A stretch of 64,000 bases of DNA from assembly GCF_032884065.1 (NCBI RefSeq), contig NC_088875.1:43013291-43077290 (forward strand), in the 5' to 3' direction. The notes below the pieces were generated by a model. It ran no database searches, was not told the DNA's origin, and saw only the letters and a program-made list of their open reading frames with translations. Shown piece by piece: positions 48,412 to 58,025 of the stretch. Positions within the stretch are counted from its first letter, which is position 1. Each line of letters begins with the position of its first letter. This DNA is from Artemia franciscana. Its lineage: Eukaryota > Arthropoda > Branchiopoda > Anostraca > Artemiidae. The position numbers were made by a program, and so were the translations under genes.

Positions 48412-49800
48412 GTAGCGACAGGCTCAATAGTAACCGAAAGTCCAAAAGACGAAATTTTGATACCAATATATACTTCAAAAGAATTGGATTTTTATGCTGA
48501 TTATAAATATATAAGTTTGATCGAGTTTAATCTTACCCCTCAAAAGTTAAGACCATGAGAAAATTTGCCTTATTTGAGAAAAAAGGGGGAAACACCCTTA
48601 AAAGTCATAGAGTCTTAATGAAAATCACACCTGCGGATTCAGTGTATCAGTGAACCACCCAATTGTAGAGGTTTCAAGCTTCTATCTACATTATTTATTA
48701 CTAATAAAAATGTTCGTAAATAAAATTAAAATTTCTAGTGGCCTTTTTAAGGAACCGAAAAAATAGGAGGGCAAATAAACCCCCTCCCCCGCACCATTTT
48801 TCTCAAAATGGTCCGATCAAAACTTTGAGAAAGCCATTTAGCAAAGAAAAAGTAGAGTTAATATTCAAATTGTGTTCTAATTATTCATGTACGGTGTGCC
48901 AAAATCAAAACCTACATTAATTCAAAACCGTTCATTAGGTAGGTAGGTAACTTTATTCAAAAAACAGTACTATAAACTTTCAGTCATTAGCTAAGAGAAA
49001 ATGGGCCACAATAGCCTGTAAGCATAGCTGACATCTAATACGATCCATTTCTTTAAAATATTTCACACATCATCAAAAAATAAATAAATAAGATACAAAA
49101 ACTACAAAAAAAGAAAGCAAAACAAAAAAACTGATGATCATTTTAACAAAATGGGGATGGGAAGAGATACACTTCTTCGGTCTAAAATACTGAAATTGCT
49201 ATTTGATCAGAAGATGGATCTTGAGGCGACGTTTCAGCAGAGACAGACTTTCTGATTCCTTAACATGATGTGGGAATGGATTCCAGACACTCGGTCCCAT
49301 CTATCTGATGAGATGAGTCGACTGGGAAGTATTCCGAAACTCATGAACATGATTATTTGAATTTTGCGTGTCATAATCATGATAAGAAGAACCTAAGTTA
49401 AAAAATTCATTAAAATATCTGGCCCCCGACAATGCCTCGCTCTTTATGCTGAAGTATTTTGAGTAATTTCAAAAGAGCTATTTATTCTATTTAAACAGCC
49501 TTTGTAGTTCAGGGGTCATTATTAAAGAACTGAAACACAATTGTAACTTCAGTGTGAAGAGGGAGTTATTGACGAGGGGCTGAACCCCGTTATATACGTA
49601 ATAAAAATACGAATTTAGAAGTTCGCTGCATAAGTAATTTGTAAATTACGTATATTTATTCCTAATAAAAACGTTCGTAAACAAAATTAAAGTACTAGAG
49701 GTCCTTTTAAGTAGCCAAAAAATCAGAGGGCAGCCACGCCATCTCCCCCCTCCCCCTTTCTTCTTGAAATCGTCAGTTCAAAACTTTGAGAAAGCTATGC
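48412..49800 (+). mobile_element. FB-family repeat, copy 6 (deleted, with LINE insertion)
   Basis: It starts at GAGTAGCGACAGGCTCAATA with the head lost. It follows the family body to about 48690, then jumps straight to the second half (TATTTATTACTAATAAAAAT), so about 1 kb is deleted. At 48936 it is broken by a LINE 3' fragment and resumes near 49431 at an earlier body point (CTCGCTCTTTATGCTGAAGT), continuing to about 49800. The order of segments shows a rearrangement beyond simple insertion. Confidence 0.7.
48936..49430 (-). mobile_element. LINE 3' fragment (same family as 57744-58790)
   Basis: On the minus strand it ends in a TACC-type tail (plus strand AGGTAGGTAGGTAA). It is collinear with 57744-58255, including the C-terminal RT coding segment (TTTCGGAATACTTCCCAGTC on the minus strand), now with stops. 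It is strongly 5' truncated, with no clear target duplication because the flank is rearranged. Confidence 0.78.
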
Positions 49801-50228
49801 GACCATTTACTTGACTACTGTTAATAGTGGAAAAAATAAAGCCATTTATAATTGCCGTTTTTCGTTCTGTATGGAACTTGGTTTAGTGATGTCAATCTCA
49901 GTTTGCAATAAGCATATAGGCATACGATTTATCTTTTGAATACGTACCTAATCAGTATCCAGTAGGCTGTTAGCGGTAATGAAACGAGATGGAGAAAAAA
50001 AGAAGGGAGAAATTGAGATTGGCAGCTGTAAATGTTTTATTCAGGGTAGCAGTCCTGATAGTCAATTTCTTTACAGGTGACAATTCGAGGGGTCTGTAGA
50101 TCCTTTTTCAAACATTAGGGAACCAATATTGCTGCCATGGAAATATTTGCATCTTGGATCTAATTAATCTTCATTTTATATAAATATTAAAAGAGAAGTT
50201 TTCATTACCTGATAGTTCCTGTAAAAGA
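49801..50228. other. Non-coding
   Basis: Nothing is recognised. Confidence 0.4.
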
Positions 50229-50707
50229 AATATGAAAAAAACTTCGTTTTCTTAAAGAGTTAAAGAGGCTGCGTCCCAAAGTCGAACCTTAAAACGTACA
50301 GGAATTAGGAGAGGCAGTTGGGGGGCTGCCGCCCCCCAAACCCCCTGCTTTTAAAGACTCTTTTGTACAGGTTTTTTGTTGTGGGGGGACTTCATTGTTA
50401 CTAATTACTAGTTTCGGCGCAATGGCTCTCCTGTCCTCTTGTGTTTAACATTTTTCGAAGTTATTCCATTATTCATTCATTTCAATTTTTTGTTAATTAA
50501 AAGAGGGCCTTTCCGAAGCCAAGAGCGGGGGGTGAGGGGGGCGGCAGCCCCCTACAACAAAAAACCTGTACAAAAGAGTCTTTAAAAGCGGGGGGTTTGG
50601 GGGGCGGCAGCCCCCCAACTGCCTCTCCTAATTCCTGTACGTTTTAAGGTTCGACTTTGGGACGCAGCCTCTTTAACTCTTTAAGAAAACGAAGTTTTTT
50701 TCATATT
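50229..50707. mobile_element. GC-rich foldback element, ~160-bp near-perfect arms
   Basis: The left arm (50229-50388) and right arm (50547-50707) are near-exact inverses, for example AAGAGGCTGCGTCCCAAAGT versus ACTTTGGGACGCAGCCTCTT. Each arm contains a nested G6/C6 hairpin (GGGGGGCTGCCGCCCCCC). The 158-base spacer has a further G-rich segment (GCGGGGGGTGAGGGGGGCGG at ~50525). High arm identity suggests a recent origin or gene conversion between arms. There is no coding capacity. Confidence 0.88.
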
Positions 50708-50878
50708 ATTTCTGTACGTTTTTCTACAATCCATGGTGGATGTAATTTAATAATAATTTTCCATGTTTATTTTCTCGCTTTCTGTATCAATAAATTCAAA
50801 CTGACAAAATTATCTAATTTTGATAATTTTAATAGTTTAGCAGCTTAATTAAAAATTTAGCAGCTTAATTAAAAATTT

Positions 50879-50949
50879 AGGAGCTAGTGGTTTTTACCCA
50901 CCCGCCTCCGGTTTATGGGCCCAGCGAGCTTCCGCTGCGCCAAGCTGCT
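50879..50949 (-). pseudogene. tRNA-iMet(CAT)-like pseudogene
   Basis: On the minus strand the acceptor arms AGCAGCT/AGCTCCT pair at six of seven positions. The A box TGGCGCAGCGGAAGC is intact, and the anticodon loop reads CCCATAA (anticodon CAT). The T-stem still pairs, but the B box is destroyed (loop GTAAAAA) and the D-stem is broken. A TTTTT follows the 3' end. It is a decayed relative of 51193-51263. Confidence 0.65.
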
Positions 50950-51185
50950 GTTATGTTTGTTATCAAACAAGTTATTACAATAGAAAATTTCACCAACGGC
51001 TTCAAATAGGAAATCAATTTAAATGGTTCTTTTAACTTGCTTCCATCAAGCCTTACCCCCGCTTCAGTATAAATTCTTGTGAACATTCCAGTATGTAATT
51101 CTGATCACATGTTTCCATGTTTATTTTCTCCCTTTCTGTATCAATAAATTCAAACTGACAAAATTACCTAATTTTACAAATTTTA

Positions 51186-51190
51186 AAAAG
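51186..51190 (-). terminator. Pol III terminator candidate
   Basis: The minus strand reads TTTTT three bases after the end of the tRNA-like gene at 51193, as expected for Pol III termination. Confidence 0.5.
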
Positions 51191-51192
51191 TT

Positions 51193-51263
51193 AGCAGCTA
51201 GCGGTTTCGATCCACCGACCTCTGGATTATGGGCGCAGCACGCTTCCGCTGCGCCAAGCCGCT
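51193..51263 (-). tRNA. Initiator tRNA-Met (CAT)-like gene
   Basis: The 71-nt minus-strand sequence folds by eye into a full cloverleaf. The acceptor AGCGGCT/AGCTGCT has seven pairs including one G-U. The D-arm is GCGC-AGCGGAA-GCGT. The anticodon loop is CCCATAA with CAT. The T-loop ATCGAAA is on a GGTGG/CCGCT stem. The first pair A1-U72 and A54 in the T-loop are eukaryotic initiator hallmarks. A box TGGCGCAGCGG and B box GGATCGAAACC match Pol III promoters, and TTTTT follows. Oddities are one mismatch (C-C) in the anticodon stem, so the usual three G-C initiator pairs are not intact. It may be a functional gene, a recent pseudogene, or part of a repeat. Confidence 0.62.
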
Positions 51264-51320
51264 GTTAGTGTAAGAATTTTTCAAACAAGTGATGTTATTA
51301 CAAGAGAAAATTTTACATTC

Positions 51321-51789
51321 AATGGGGAAATGGGTTTTTCTAAGCTAGAAAATCGGGGGGTTAAGATTTTCCTACGAAACTATCAAGGGCACTTACTCGG
51401 AGAATTCCGCGTCGAATGAGTCTTCGTACACCCAGATCCGATGTCGGCTGTGACCTGTAGGCGTGGCAGAAAAAAAGGGTTTCTGTCATTTTTCTCAAAT
51501 AAAAATTTTACGGATTAAGACAGAATTTTTTGAAGCTTTCAGTCAGTCTTACCATGTCGAGCTGATCATTTTGATGTACTTGATGTTGAAATTCGTAACT
51601 TTTAACAACAAAAAACTTAACATGGGCTCTTATAGGGAAATGGGGTTTTTCTAAGCTAGCAAATCGGGGGGTTAAGATTTTCCGATGAAACTTTCAAGCA
51701 AAATTACTCGGAAAATTCCGCGTCGAATGAGTCTTCGTACACCCAGATCCGATGTCGGCTGTGATCTGTAGGCGTGGCAGAAAAAAAAA
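51321..51789 (+). repeat. Direct duplication, ~150-bp segments 311 bp apart
   Basis: The segments at about 51321-51474 and 51633-51789 share TTTTTCTAAGCTAG, AATCGGGGGGTTAAGATTTT, GTCGAATGAGTCTTCGTACA and GCTGTGACCTGTAGGCGTGG-type blocks. The GTCGAATGAG block is at 51411 and 51722. It is non-coding, and the ORF at 51463-51654 spans the joint. GGCCGAAACTTTCGGCC just downstream (51948-51964) is a perfect palindrome apart from its centre. Confidence 0.8.
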
Positions 51790-52253
51790 GAATATGAACA
51801 TTAAGTGGCTATGCGTGGTTTCTGGAAAACAGGGAATGAGTAATCCGATCGAGCTGAAATTTCGCGGATAAGCTCCTGAGCCCTAGGGGACCTTAACTTG
51901 TGAATTTCAGCCCGATCGGACAACGTTAAAGGGGGGCTGGGGTTGGTGGGCCGAAACTTTCGGCCAGATTTTCCCCATGAAGGAAAAGTCGGAGGGGAAT
52001 GAAATTTGGCAGGTTTCTTAGTTGGAGCTCGGGGTACGAAATGCATCCCTTCCCATCCCTATGCGACCACTGGAACCGAAGATCGCTTAACATTGTCGTG
52101 GTTCGCCTCTTTAAAGAGGCACGAGTGTGCCTCCTTGAAGTGTTTTTTTAATTTAAGAAAAATGTTAAAAGTAATCAAAACCATAAACATAAACTTGGCT
52201 AACATGAGACTCCATATGCTAGATTGTAGCCGCTGTATTAATTCGAATTGGGT

Positions 52254-52535
52254 ATTTTAGCGCCATCGCAGTTTTCCGCCACCGCATGTTTCCCGCCACC
52301 CAGGAAATCTTGCATCATCAAGAGGATTAGTTGGGTCGGAATAAACAGGCTAGGTTAGTCTATGTCTATATCTTCTATGTCTATATGTATGTCTATGTCT
52401 ATGTTTTTGTCTATATCTGTGTCTGTGTCTGTGTCTATGTCTGTTCTTATGTCTATGTCTGCGTATTCTGACCTACCTGAATTCAAAGTTGGCGGAAAAC
52501 AAATGGTGGTGGAAAACCGCGGTGGCGTTAAAACA
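52254..52535. mobile_element. ~280-bp MITE with internal (TCTATG)n array
   Basis: Left TTTTAGCGCCATCGCAGTTT (52255 on) and right AAAACCGCGGTGGCGTTAAA (to 52533) are imperfect inverses over about 30 bp. Inner CCGCCACC copies (52277, 52291) form subterminal repeats. The centre (52360-52465) is a hexamer array of TCTATG/TCTGTG variants. The 90-codon ORF across the array is spurious. Confidence 0.75.
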
Positions 52536-53965
52536 CTGCTACCATTAGTTCTTATGTTATGCGATCTGTCGTTGTGGGCAATTCTTTTTATTAAAAAAAC
52601 ACTTGCTACTAAGGGGAAATATTTTCTACGCTAGGCTACAGCTGCTGCTGTAACCCTAATGTTGTACGATTTAACGCAAGCTCAGTGAGCTACTCATCTG
52701 AGCTACTGTGCTCAGATGAGTCACTTAGCTAAAAATTTTATTCCCATCATTTCTGTTAGAAATACACAAAAATATATCTTATAAAATACAATTTAACCTT
52801 AATGAAAAACATGATTCGCTGATCAGAATAATTTACTCCCATTCTTGTTGTTTATTTTGCAAGATCACTTTGCAAGATCACTAGATTTTTTTATAAGTTT
52901 TGAAAGTTTTTGGAAAAAGTTCGCAAGACTTAGTTTCTCATAATAAATTTTCTAATTTTTATAACGTTCCTACAAGGATTTAACCCAAATTCCATATTTA
53001 TATTTCGAGAAATATCAGGTTTTCCATGATTTTTAACTACTCAGCTGTATCCTTTAAAACGTAAGCTGAAATCATTCCGTATCTTTTTTTTAGCAAAGCT
53101 AAAAATTTCATAGAAGACTTTAATCTTTGATCTTACAGAATGTCAAACAAACGTCTTTTCTATTGTCATTGAAAAGAGCTAGTTCGCATAAGAAAAACAA
53201 TAGCTGTTGTCAAAATCCGCCCAAAGAATAAGAAAACAAAGCGGTCATGCTACTAAAAGTATTTCTAGAAAATACAAACAACCAAGACAAGTTATTACTT
53301 TTGAAAAATTGACTTGGGATCCTATCTCTAGAACCAGGTTTCCAAATTGAATCCCGCCCACAAGTTGACAAAAGGACTCTAATCGTCAGGGAAACTGTTG
53401 GTAATTACAAGTTGGAGAAGAGCATGACATGAAAAAGATAACATTTGAGATTAGTTTTAACATTCTTGTGAGGTGAGGTAATCTTGGGGCTAAATATGTG
53501 GAAGAGAATTGACCATATGGCTTGGATATTGCCGATAGCCAGGGTAGGGATGCTCCCTCAAATTTGAAGAGATTGGGTCGTAAATGGAGGGGGGGGGTAG
53601 TTATTGTTTAATTGAAAATTGGAGCTGTTAAAGATTGTAAGTGATTTTAAGAGCTAGATTAGATAAAAGACGGCCAGGAACAAAATAGAATAAAAATTAA
53701 AGTGAAAAATGACCACAAGTAACTATCAATAGGTAAATGAAGTCAAAAGCGAACAGAAATTGCAATAATTAGCACAGTCAAACTAAATAAGAACAGATAT
53801 TACCTCAATCAGGAGTAGGGCTAACGCTCCCTATGCATTCTAAGAATCTGAATGTCATATGCGCTTTAATGAAAGCAAAATGCATTGTAAATGTTTTCTT
53901 TACTATCATAGTAGATCTACTATCTACTATCATACTATCATACAGCGCAATAGCGATTATCAAAC
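52536..53965. other. Non-coding; contains a copy of the 47.2-kb spacer segment
   Basis: 53060-53260 is similar to 47190-47390 (GAAAAG...CATAAGAAA(A/G)ACAA(T/A)AGCTGTTGTCAAAAT...AAAGAATA), so it is a dispersed repeat with no conserved reading frame. A near-palindromic pair CTCATCTGAGC/GCTCAGATGAG lies at ~52693-52720. Confidence 0.5.
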
Positions 53966-54010
53966 AGTTCGTGGTAACGAACTGTGTTAAGGAGCACACT
54001 CGTCCCGGGC
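53966..54010 (+). repeat. Solo FB-family head palindrome
   Basis: CAGTTCGTGGTAACGAACTG is intact here and is followed by TGTTAAGGAGCACACTCGTC, after which family similarity ends. It is either a severely truncated copy or a related element with a different body. Confidence 0.6.
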
Positions 54011-54555
54011 ACAGAATCTTTGAGGTGTAAAAATTCAAATAAACATCTGACGGTTATAATCATTTTGTAATTTTGAAATTTATTTTTATTAAAATAAAGA
54101 GAGGACACAGTTGGCAGTAAGTATAAGCAAATTCAATTCGAAATTTTATTTTTCCCGTATCTTCATCACCATTTAAAATAAGTCAGCAAACCGAATTTTG
54201 TTAATTTTAATGTTTTATTTGATATTTTTTTTATTCAAATTTTGTTAATAAATGGATATTTTGTTGAAATATGGCGTGAAATTTTTTTTTGGGAGGGGGG
54301 CAATAATCAATATTTTTCCTGGGCGCAAGAGAGGTCAGAACTGCCGCTTTTGGGAGGAGGGCTGGAATAAAATTGTGATGGTTTATTACGGTATTATCTT
54401 TTTCTCTCAGCTATCGAATCTATCCAACAGTTGATAAATCACCCTTTTTTACAGAAAAAAGTAAAATAACTTAAAATTTGGGCTGTATGGGATGTTTTGG
54501 AAAACAATCAAGATTTAGGCCTCTGATGGTCAAGAGTGTAAAAACTGCAACTTTT
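54011..54555. other. Non-coding
   Basis: Nothing is recognised in this AT-rich stretch. Confidence 0.4.
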
Positions 54556-55202
54556 CAAACAGTTCATGGTAACGAACTGTAAGGAGCGATCCGGCTCAAT
54601 AGTAAACGAAACTCTAAAAAACAGAATTTCGTTGCTAAAAGATACATCAAAAGAATCGGAATTTTATGCTGATTTTAAATATATAAGTTTCATCAAATTT
54701 AGTCTTTATCATCGAAAGTTACGAGCCTGAGAAAATTTGCCTTATTTTGGAAAACAGGGGGAAACACCCCCTAAAATTCATAGAATCTTAAAAAAAATCA
54801 CACCATCACATTCAGCGTATCAGACAATCCAACTGCAAAAATTTCAAGCTTCTATCTACAAAAATATGGAATTTCGTGTTTTTTGCCAGAAGACAGATCA
54901 CGGGTGCGTGTTTATTTGTTTTTTTCCCCTGGGGTCATCGTATTGACCAAGTGGCCCTAGAATGTCTCAAGAGGACTCATTCTAACGGCAATGAAAAGTT
55001 CTAGTGCCCTTTTTAAGTGACCAAAAAAATTGGAGGGTACCTAGGCCCCACGCTCAAGTTTTTCCCAAAGTCAACGGATCAAATTTTTGAGATAGCCATT
55101 TTGTTCAGCATAGTCGAAAACCATAATAACTATGTCTTTGGGGATAACTTATTCCCCCACAGTCCCCGGGGGAGGGGTGGCAAGTTACAAACTTTGACCA
55201 AT

Positions 55203-56139
55203 CACCTTATAGTGATTGGTGCTTTTGATGTGAGTAGAGTGTTTGATTCGTCGAATCACGCTCAGGCCCTTTTAGCCGCTTACCAGCAAGATTTAAGCCT
55301 CCGTGTCACTAGCGTACTGTACGATATGTATTGCCGTTTAAAAGTGCGTATAAAGATAGGTAACCGCATCACATCAGTGATTGTTCCAGTAAAGAAAGGT
55401 GTCCGCCAGGGTTCATTATTATCCCCAAGTTTGTACAATAACAGTGTTTTAAATGCTCAGGCATGTGTCAATGTTTCATGTATCTCCAAGAATATAAATG
55501 TGTCGCTACTTACATACGCGGACGATCTATTAAATATAAGTCGATCTATTAGGGGTCTGCAACCGAATTTCTCACTAATTTTCCACGTGATGAATACCGA
55601 AAAATCGGCCTGGCTTTCAATACTTCTAAATCTGCGATTCTTTTTTTCAACGATAGTCCTTCTCAGCCTGAACACCTCCTGCTGGATAGCGATTCAATTA
55701 CCGTTTCATCTCACGTCGTGTATCTGGGTCTACCTATAGGCCGTAACCTTAACGAAACTCGTCTACTGCTCGTCAAACACGTCGAGAAAAAACTCTGCAC
55801 CGCGTATGGGTCTATCCGGTCCCTTTATTTCAGGTTCGCGAAGTTCCTGCTGCGATGCCCCTTGTGGACGAAAAATACTTATATGATTGATAAACATAGG
55901 ATTGCAGACCCCAGTATCGCGGTAAACCGATTGATTTCTAATTTCCAGGCAAAATGGAACCACCCCTGGCTTAAACATTTCTACAGTTCTTGATTGTGTA
56001 TTTTTCCATGTTGTGTTTTAAATTTCTCTCCGTTTTTCTTCTCTTTTTTCTTTTATTTTTTTTTCTTCTTTCATTGTACTCCGTTTTGTTCCATGTGAAA
56101 AATACGGGTAATAAATATTTTTCTTACTTACTTACCAAT
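55203..56139 (+). mobile_element. 5'-truncated LINE insertion with 6-bp target duplication
   Basis: ACCAAT occurs at 55197-55202 and again at 56134-56139. The family body without the insert reads across this point unbroken (as at ~12496 in copy 1). The 3' end is a short TTAC tandem tail (TTCTTACTTACTTACC), typical of several non-LTR clades. It carries RT coding in the plus sense. The target duplication is short for a LINE but matches on both sides. Confidence 0.85.
55215..55993 (+). pseudogene. Non-LTR reverse transcriptase C-terminal half, frameshifted
   Basis: RT motif A (FDVSRVFDSSNH), motif B (VRQGSLLSPSLYN) and motif C with the catalytic YADD (LLTYADDLLNIS) are readable up to about 55560. 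A frameshift near 55570-55610 moves the frame to AFNTSKSAILFF and VVYLGLPIGRNLNETR, which stays open to the stop at 55991. Everything upstream of motif A, including the endonuclease, is absent. The short region after the RT suggests either a compact C-terminus or an internal deletion. Confidence 0.88.
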
Positions 56140-56327
56140 GTTTACATACAGTAATGGTTATTGGGAAGTGCATAGACGTTTTCAGGGGGAATTTTTTGGT
56201 TTGGGGGGAAGAGGGGGAGGGGAGGCGGCTATGCGGGATGATCTTTTCTTGGATAAATATGTCATGGGGGAAGAGAAATTCAATGAAAAGGGCGCAGGAT
56301 TTTCTAGCATTACTATATGGAAAAAAA

Positions 56328-56716
56328 CCTTACCTTAGACCTTAGTTCCTCCAGAGCCATCGGTGGCACATAGGGCGTCGACAAAGCCTCTCCATTCGTC
56401 TCGCATTGGTGCTGCAGCGATGACGTCTTCCCATTCAGGTATTAGTGAGGTGCCGGCCGTCCTCAGATCTCGGTCATGTGTTCGTCTCAATGTATTTTTG
56501 GGGCGGCCTCTCTTTCTTCTACCGTCTGGCTTCCATTCATAGGTTGTTCGAGGAAGGCGGCTCTCTTCCATACGAAGAACGTGTCCCAGGTATGTCCACC
56601 GCCTTATGAAGCCTGTCCATGCCAGCCTGTACCAAGCCAAGATGAAGGAGGAGGGTTGGGCGACAGGTTTGCTACCTGTCCCTGTAAAAAATCCCCATCA
56701 ACGGAAACGTCGATAT
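56328..56716 (-). mobile_element. Second LINE fragment, minus strand
   Basis: It is inserted in the A-rich segment of FB copy 7. Its minus-strand 3' end carries a TAAGG-type short repeat (GGTCTAAGGTAAGG). Both edges have ATATGGAAAAA/ATATGAAAAA, a possible target duplication blurred by A-rich sequence. It is heavily 5' truncated and belongs to a different LINE clade from 55203-56139. Confidence 0.72.
56335..56640 (-). pseudogene. LINE ORF C-terminal fragment (YLGHVLRM...KRGRPKNT)
   Basis: This is a 101-codon open fragment. RRWTYLGHVLRMEESRLPRT and RRKRGRPKNTLRRTHDRDL are the conserved post-RT C-terminal region shared by RTE/craniate-BovB-like and related non-LTR ORFs. It ends with a stop just before the TAAGG tail. 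Only the last part of the protein is present. Confidence 0.8.
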
Positions 56717-58025
56717 GAAAAAAAAACAATGAAAAAATAAACATGAAATTTTTTTTTCAATTAAAAGTAAGGAGTAGCATTAAAACTTAAAACGGACAGA
56801 GATTATTACGCATATGAGGGGCTCTTCTCCTCCTAAATACCTCGTTCTTTATGCTAAAGTATTTTTAGTAATTTTAACTATTTATTATATCGCCTTTCTG
56901 ATTTAAAGGTCACTTTTAAAGAATTGGGACGAAACTTAAGCTTTAGAGTAAAGAGAGATGTATTGACGAGGGGACAAACCCCTCATATACATAATAAAAA
57001 TATAAGAATATAGAAGTTTGCTGCGTAAGTTAATTCTCAAGCTAAGTATATTTTTTACTAATAAAAACATTCGTCAAAAATTAAAAGTTCTAGTTGCTTT
57101 TTTAAGTAACCGAAAAATTGGAGGGCAACTAGGCCTCCTTCCCCACCCCTTATTTCTAAAAATTGTCTGATTAAAACTAAGAGAAAGCAATTTAGCCAAA
57201 AAAAAGAATTAATATGCAAATTTCATATTTATAATTTATGTATGGAGAGCCAAAATCAAACATGAATTAATTCAAAAACGTTCAGAAATTAAATAAAAAA
57301 AAACTAGTTTTTTTAACTGAAAGTAAAGAGCAACATTAAAACTTAAATTGAACAGAAATTACTCCATGTGTGAAAGGGGCTGTTCCCTTCTCAACGCCCC
57401 GCTCTTTATGGTAAAGTTTTCTACTGTTTAATAAAGTAGAATTGAGAGAAAGAGTCAAACTTTAGCGTGAAGAGCGGGCCGTTGAGAAGGGAACAGCCCC
57501 TTTCATACACGGAGTAATTTCTGTTCGTTTTAAGTTTTAATGTCGCTCCTTACTTTCAGTTAAAAAAAAAAACTAGTTTTTTTTATTTAATAAACTAAGG
57601 AGCGATGTGGACACAATGTATTTTTTTGTTACAACATAAATAGAATATGAATCTATTGCTTGTCCTATGTGTTGATCTCAGGATGAATGTTCTATACATT
57701 TTTTGTGTGAATGTATCGAATTGAATGAATAGAGGCGAAAGATGTAGGTAGGTAGGTAGGTAATTTTATTCAAAAAACAATACAATAAACTTTCATTCAT
57801 CAGCTAAAAAAATAGGCCGCAATGGCCTGTAAGCATAGCTGACATCAAATACGATCCATTTCTTTAAAATATTTAATTTACATCAAAAAGAAAAATAAAT
57901 AAGATAAATAAACTACAAAAAAGCAAAAAAAAAAACACAAAAAAAGAAAACAAAACAAAAACTAATGGTCAATTTAACAAAATGGAGGGAGATACCCTTC
58001 TCTCAATCTAAAATACTCAACATTA

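Larger units (their letters stand above)
50757..51330. repeat. Tandem duplication carrying tRNA-like genes, ~354-bp offset
   Basis: 50761-51010 and 51115-51320 share, in order, CCATGTTTATTTTCTC, AAATTCAAACTGACAAAATTA, the tRNA-like segment on the minus strand, and TCAAACAAGT...TTATTACAA...AGAAAATTT. Similarity on both sides of the tRNA segment points to duplication of a locus, or to a larger repeat, and argues against two independent SINE insertions. A 20-base direct duplication (AGCAGCTTAATTAAAAATTT) lies in the first copy at ~50839-50879. Confidence 0.75.
54556..57592 (+). mobile_element. FB-family repeat, copy 7 (full, with two nested LINE insertions)
   Basis: The head CAGTTCATGGTAACGAACTG (~54560-54579) is followed by TAAGGAGCGATCCGGCTCAA, the body, and a terminal hairpin (57287-57591; arms with AAGTAAAGAGCAACATTAAA and the inverse TTTAATGTCGCTCCTTACTT). 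Removing the inserts 55203-56139 and ~56328-56716 restores the same order and spacing as copy 1. The copy therefore existed before both LINE insertions. Confidence 0.85.

Noticed and set aside
49296-49346. Hammerhead-ribozyme-like CTGATGAG ... CGAAAC arrangement
   Set aside because: The sister LINE copy at ~58110-58170 has CTAATGAC at the same place within RT coding sequence, and no closing stems I and III are seen. It is a chance mutation.
50757-51266. The two tRNA-like segments as two independent SINE insertions
   Set aside because: Similarity extends on both sides of the tRNA segment with one offset of about 354 bp, which fits a tandem duplication of a larger block better.
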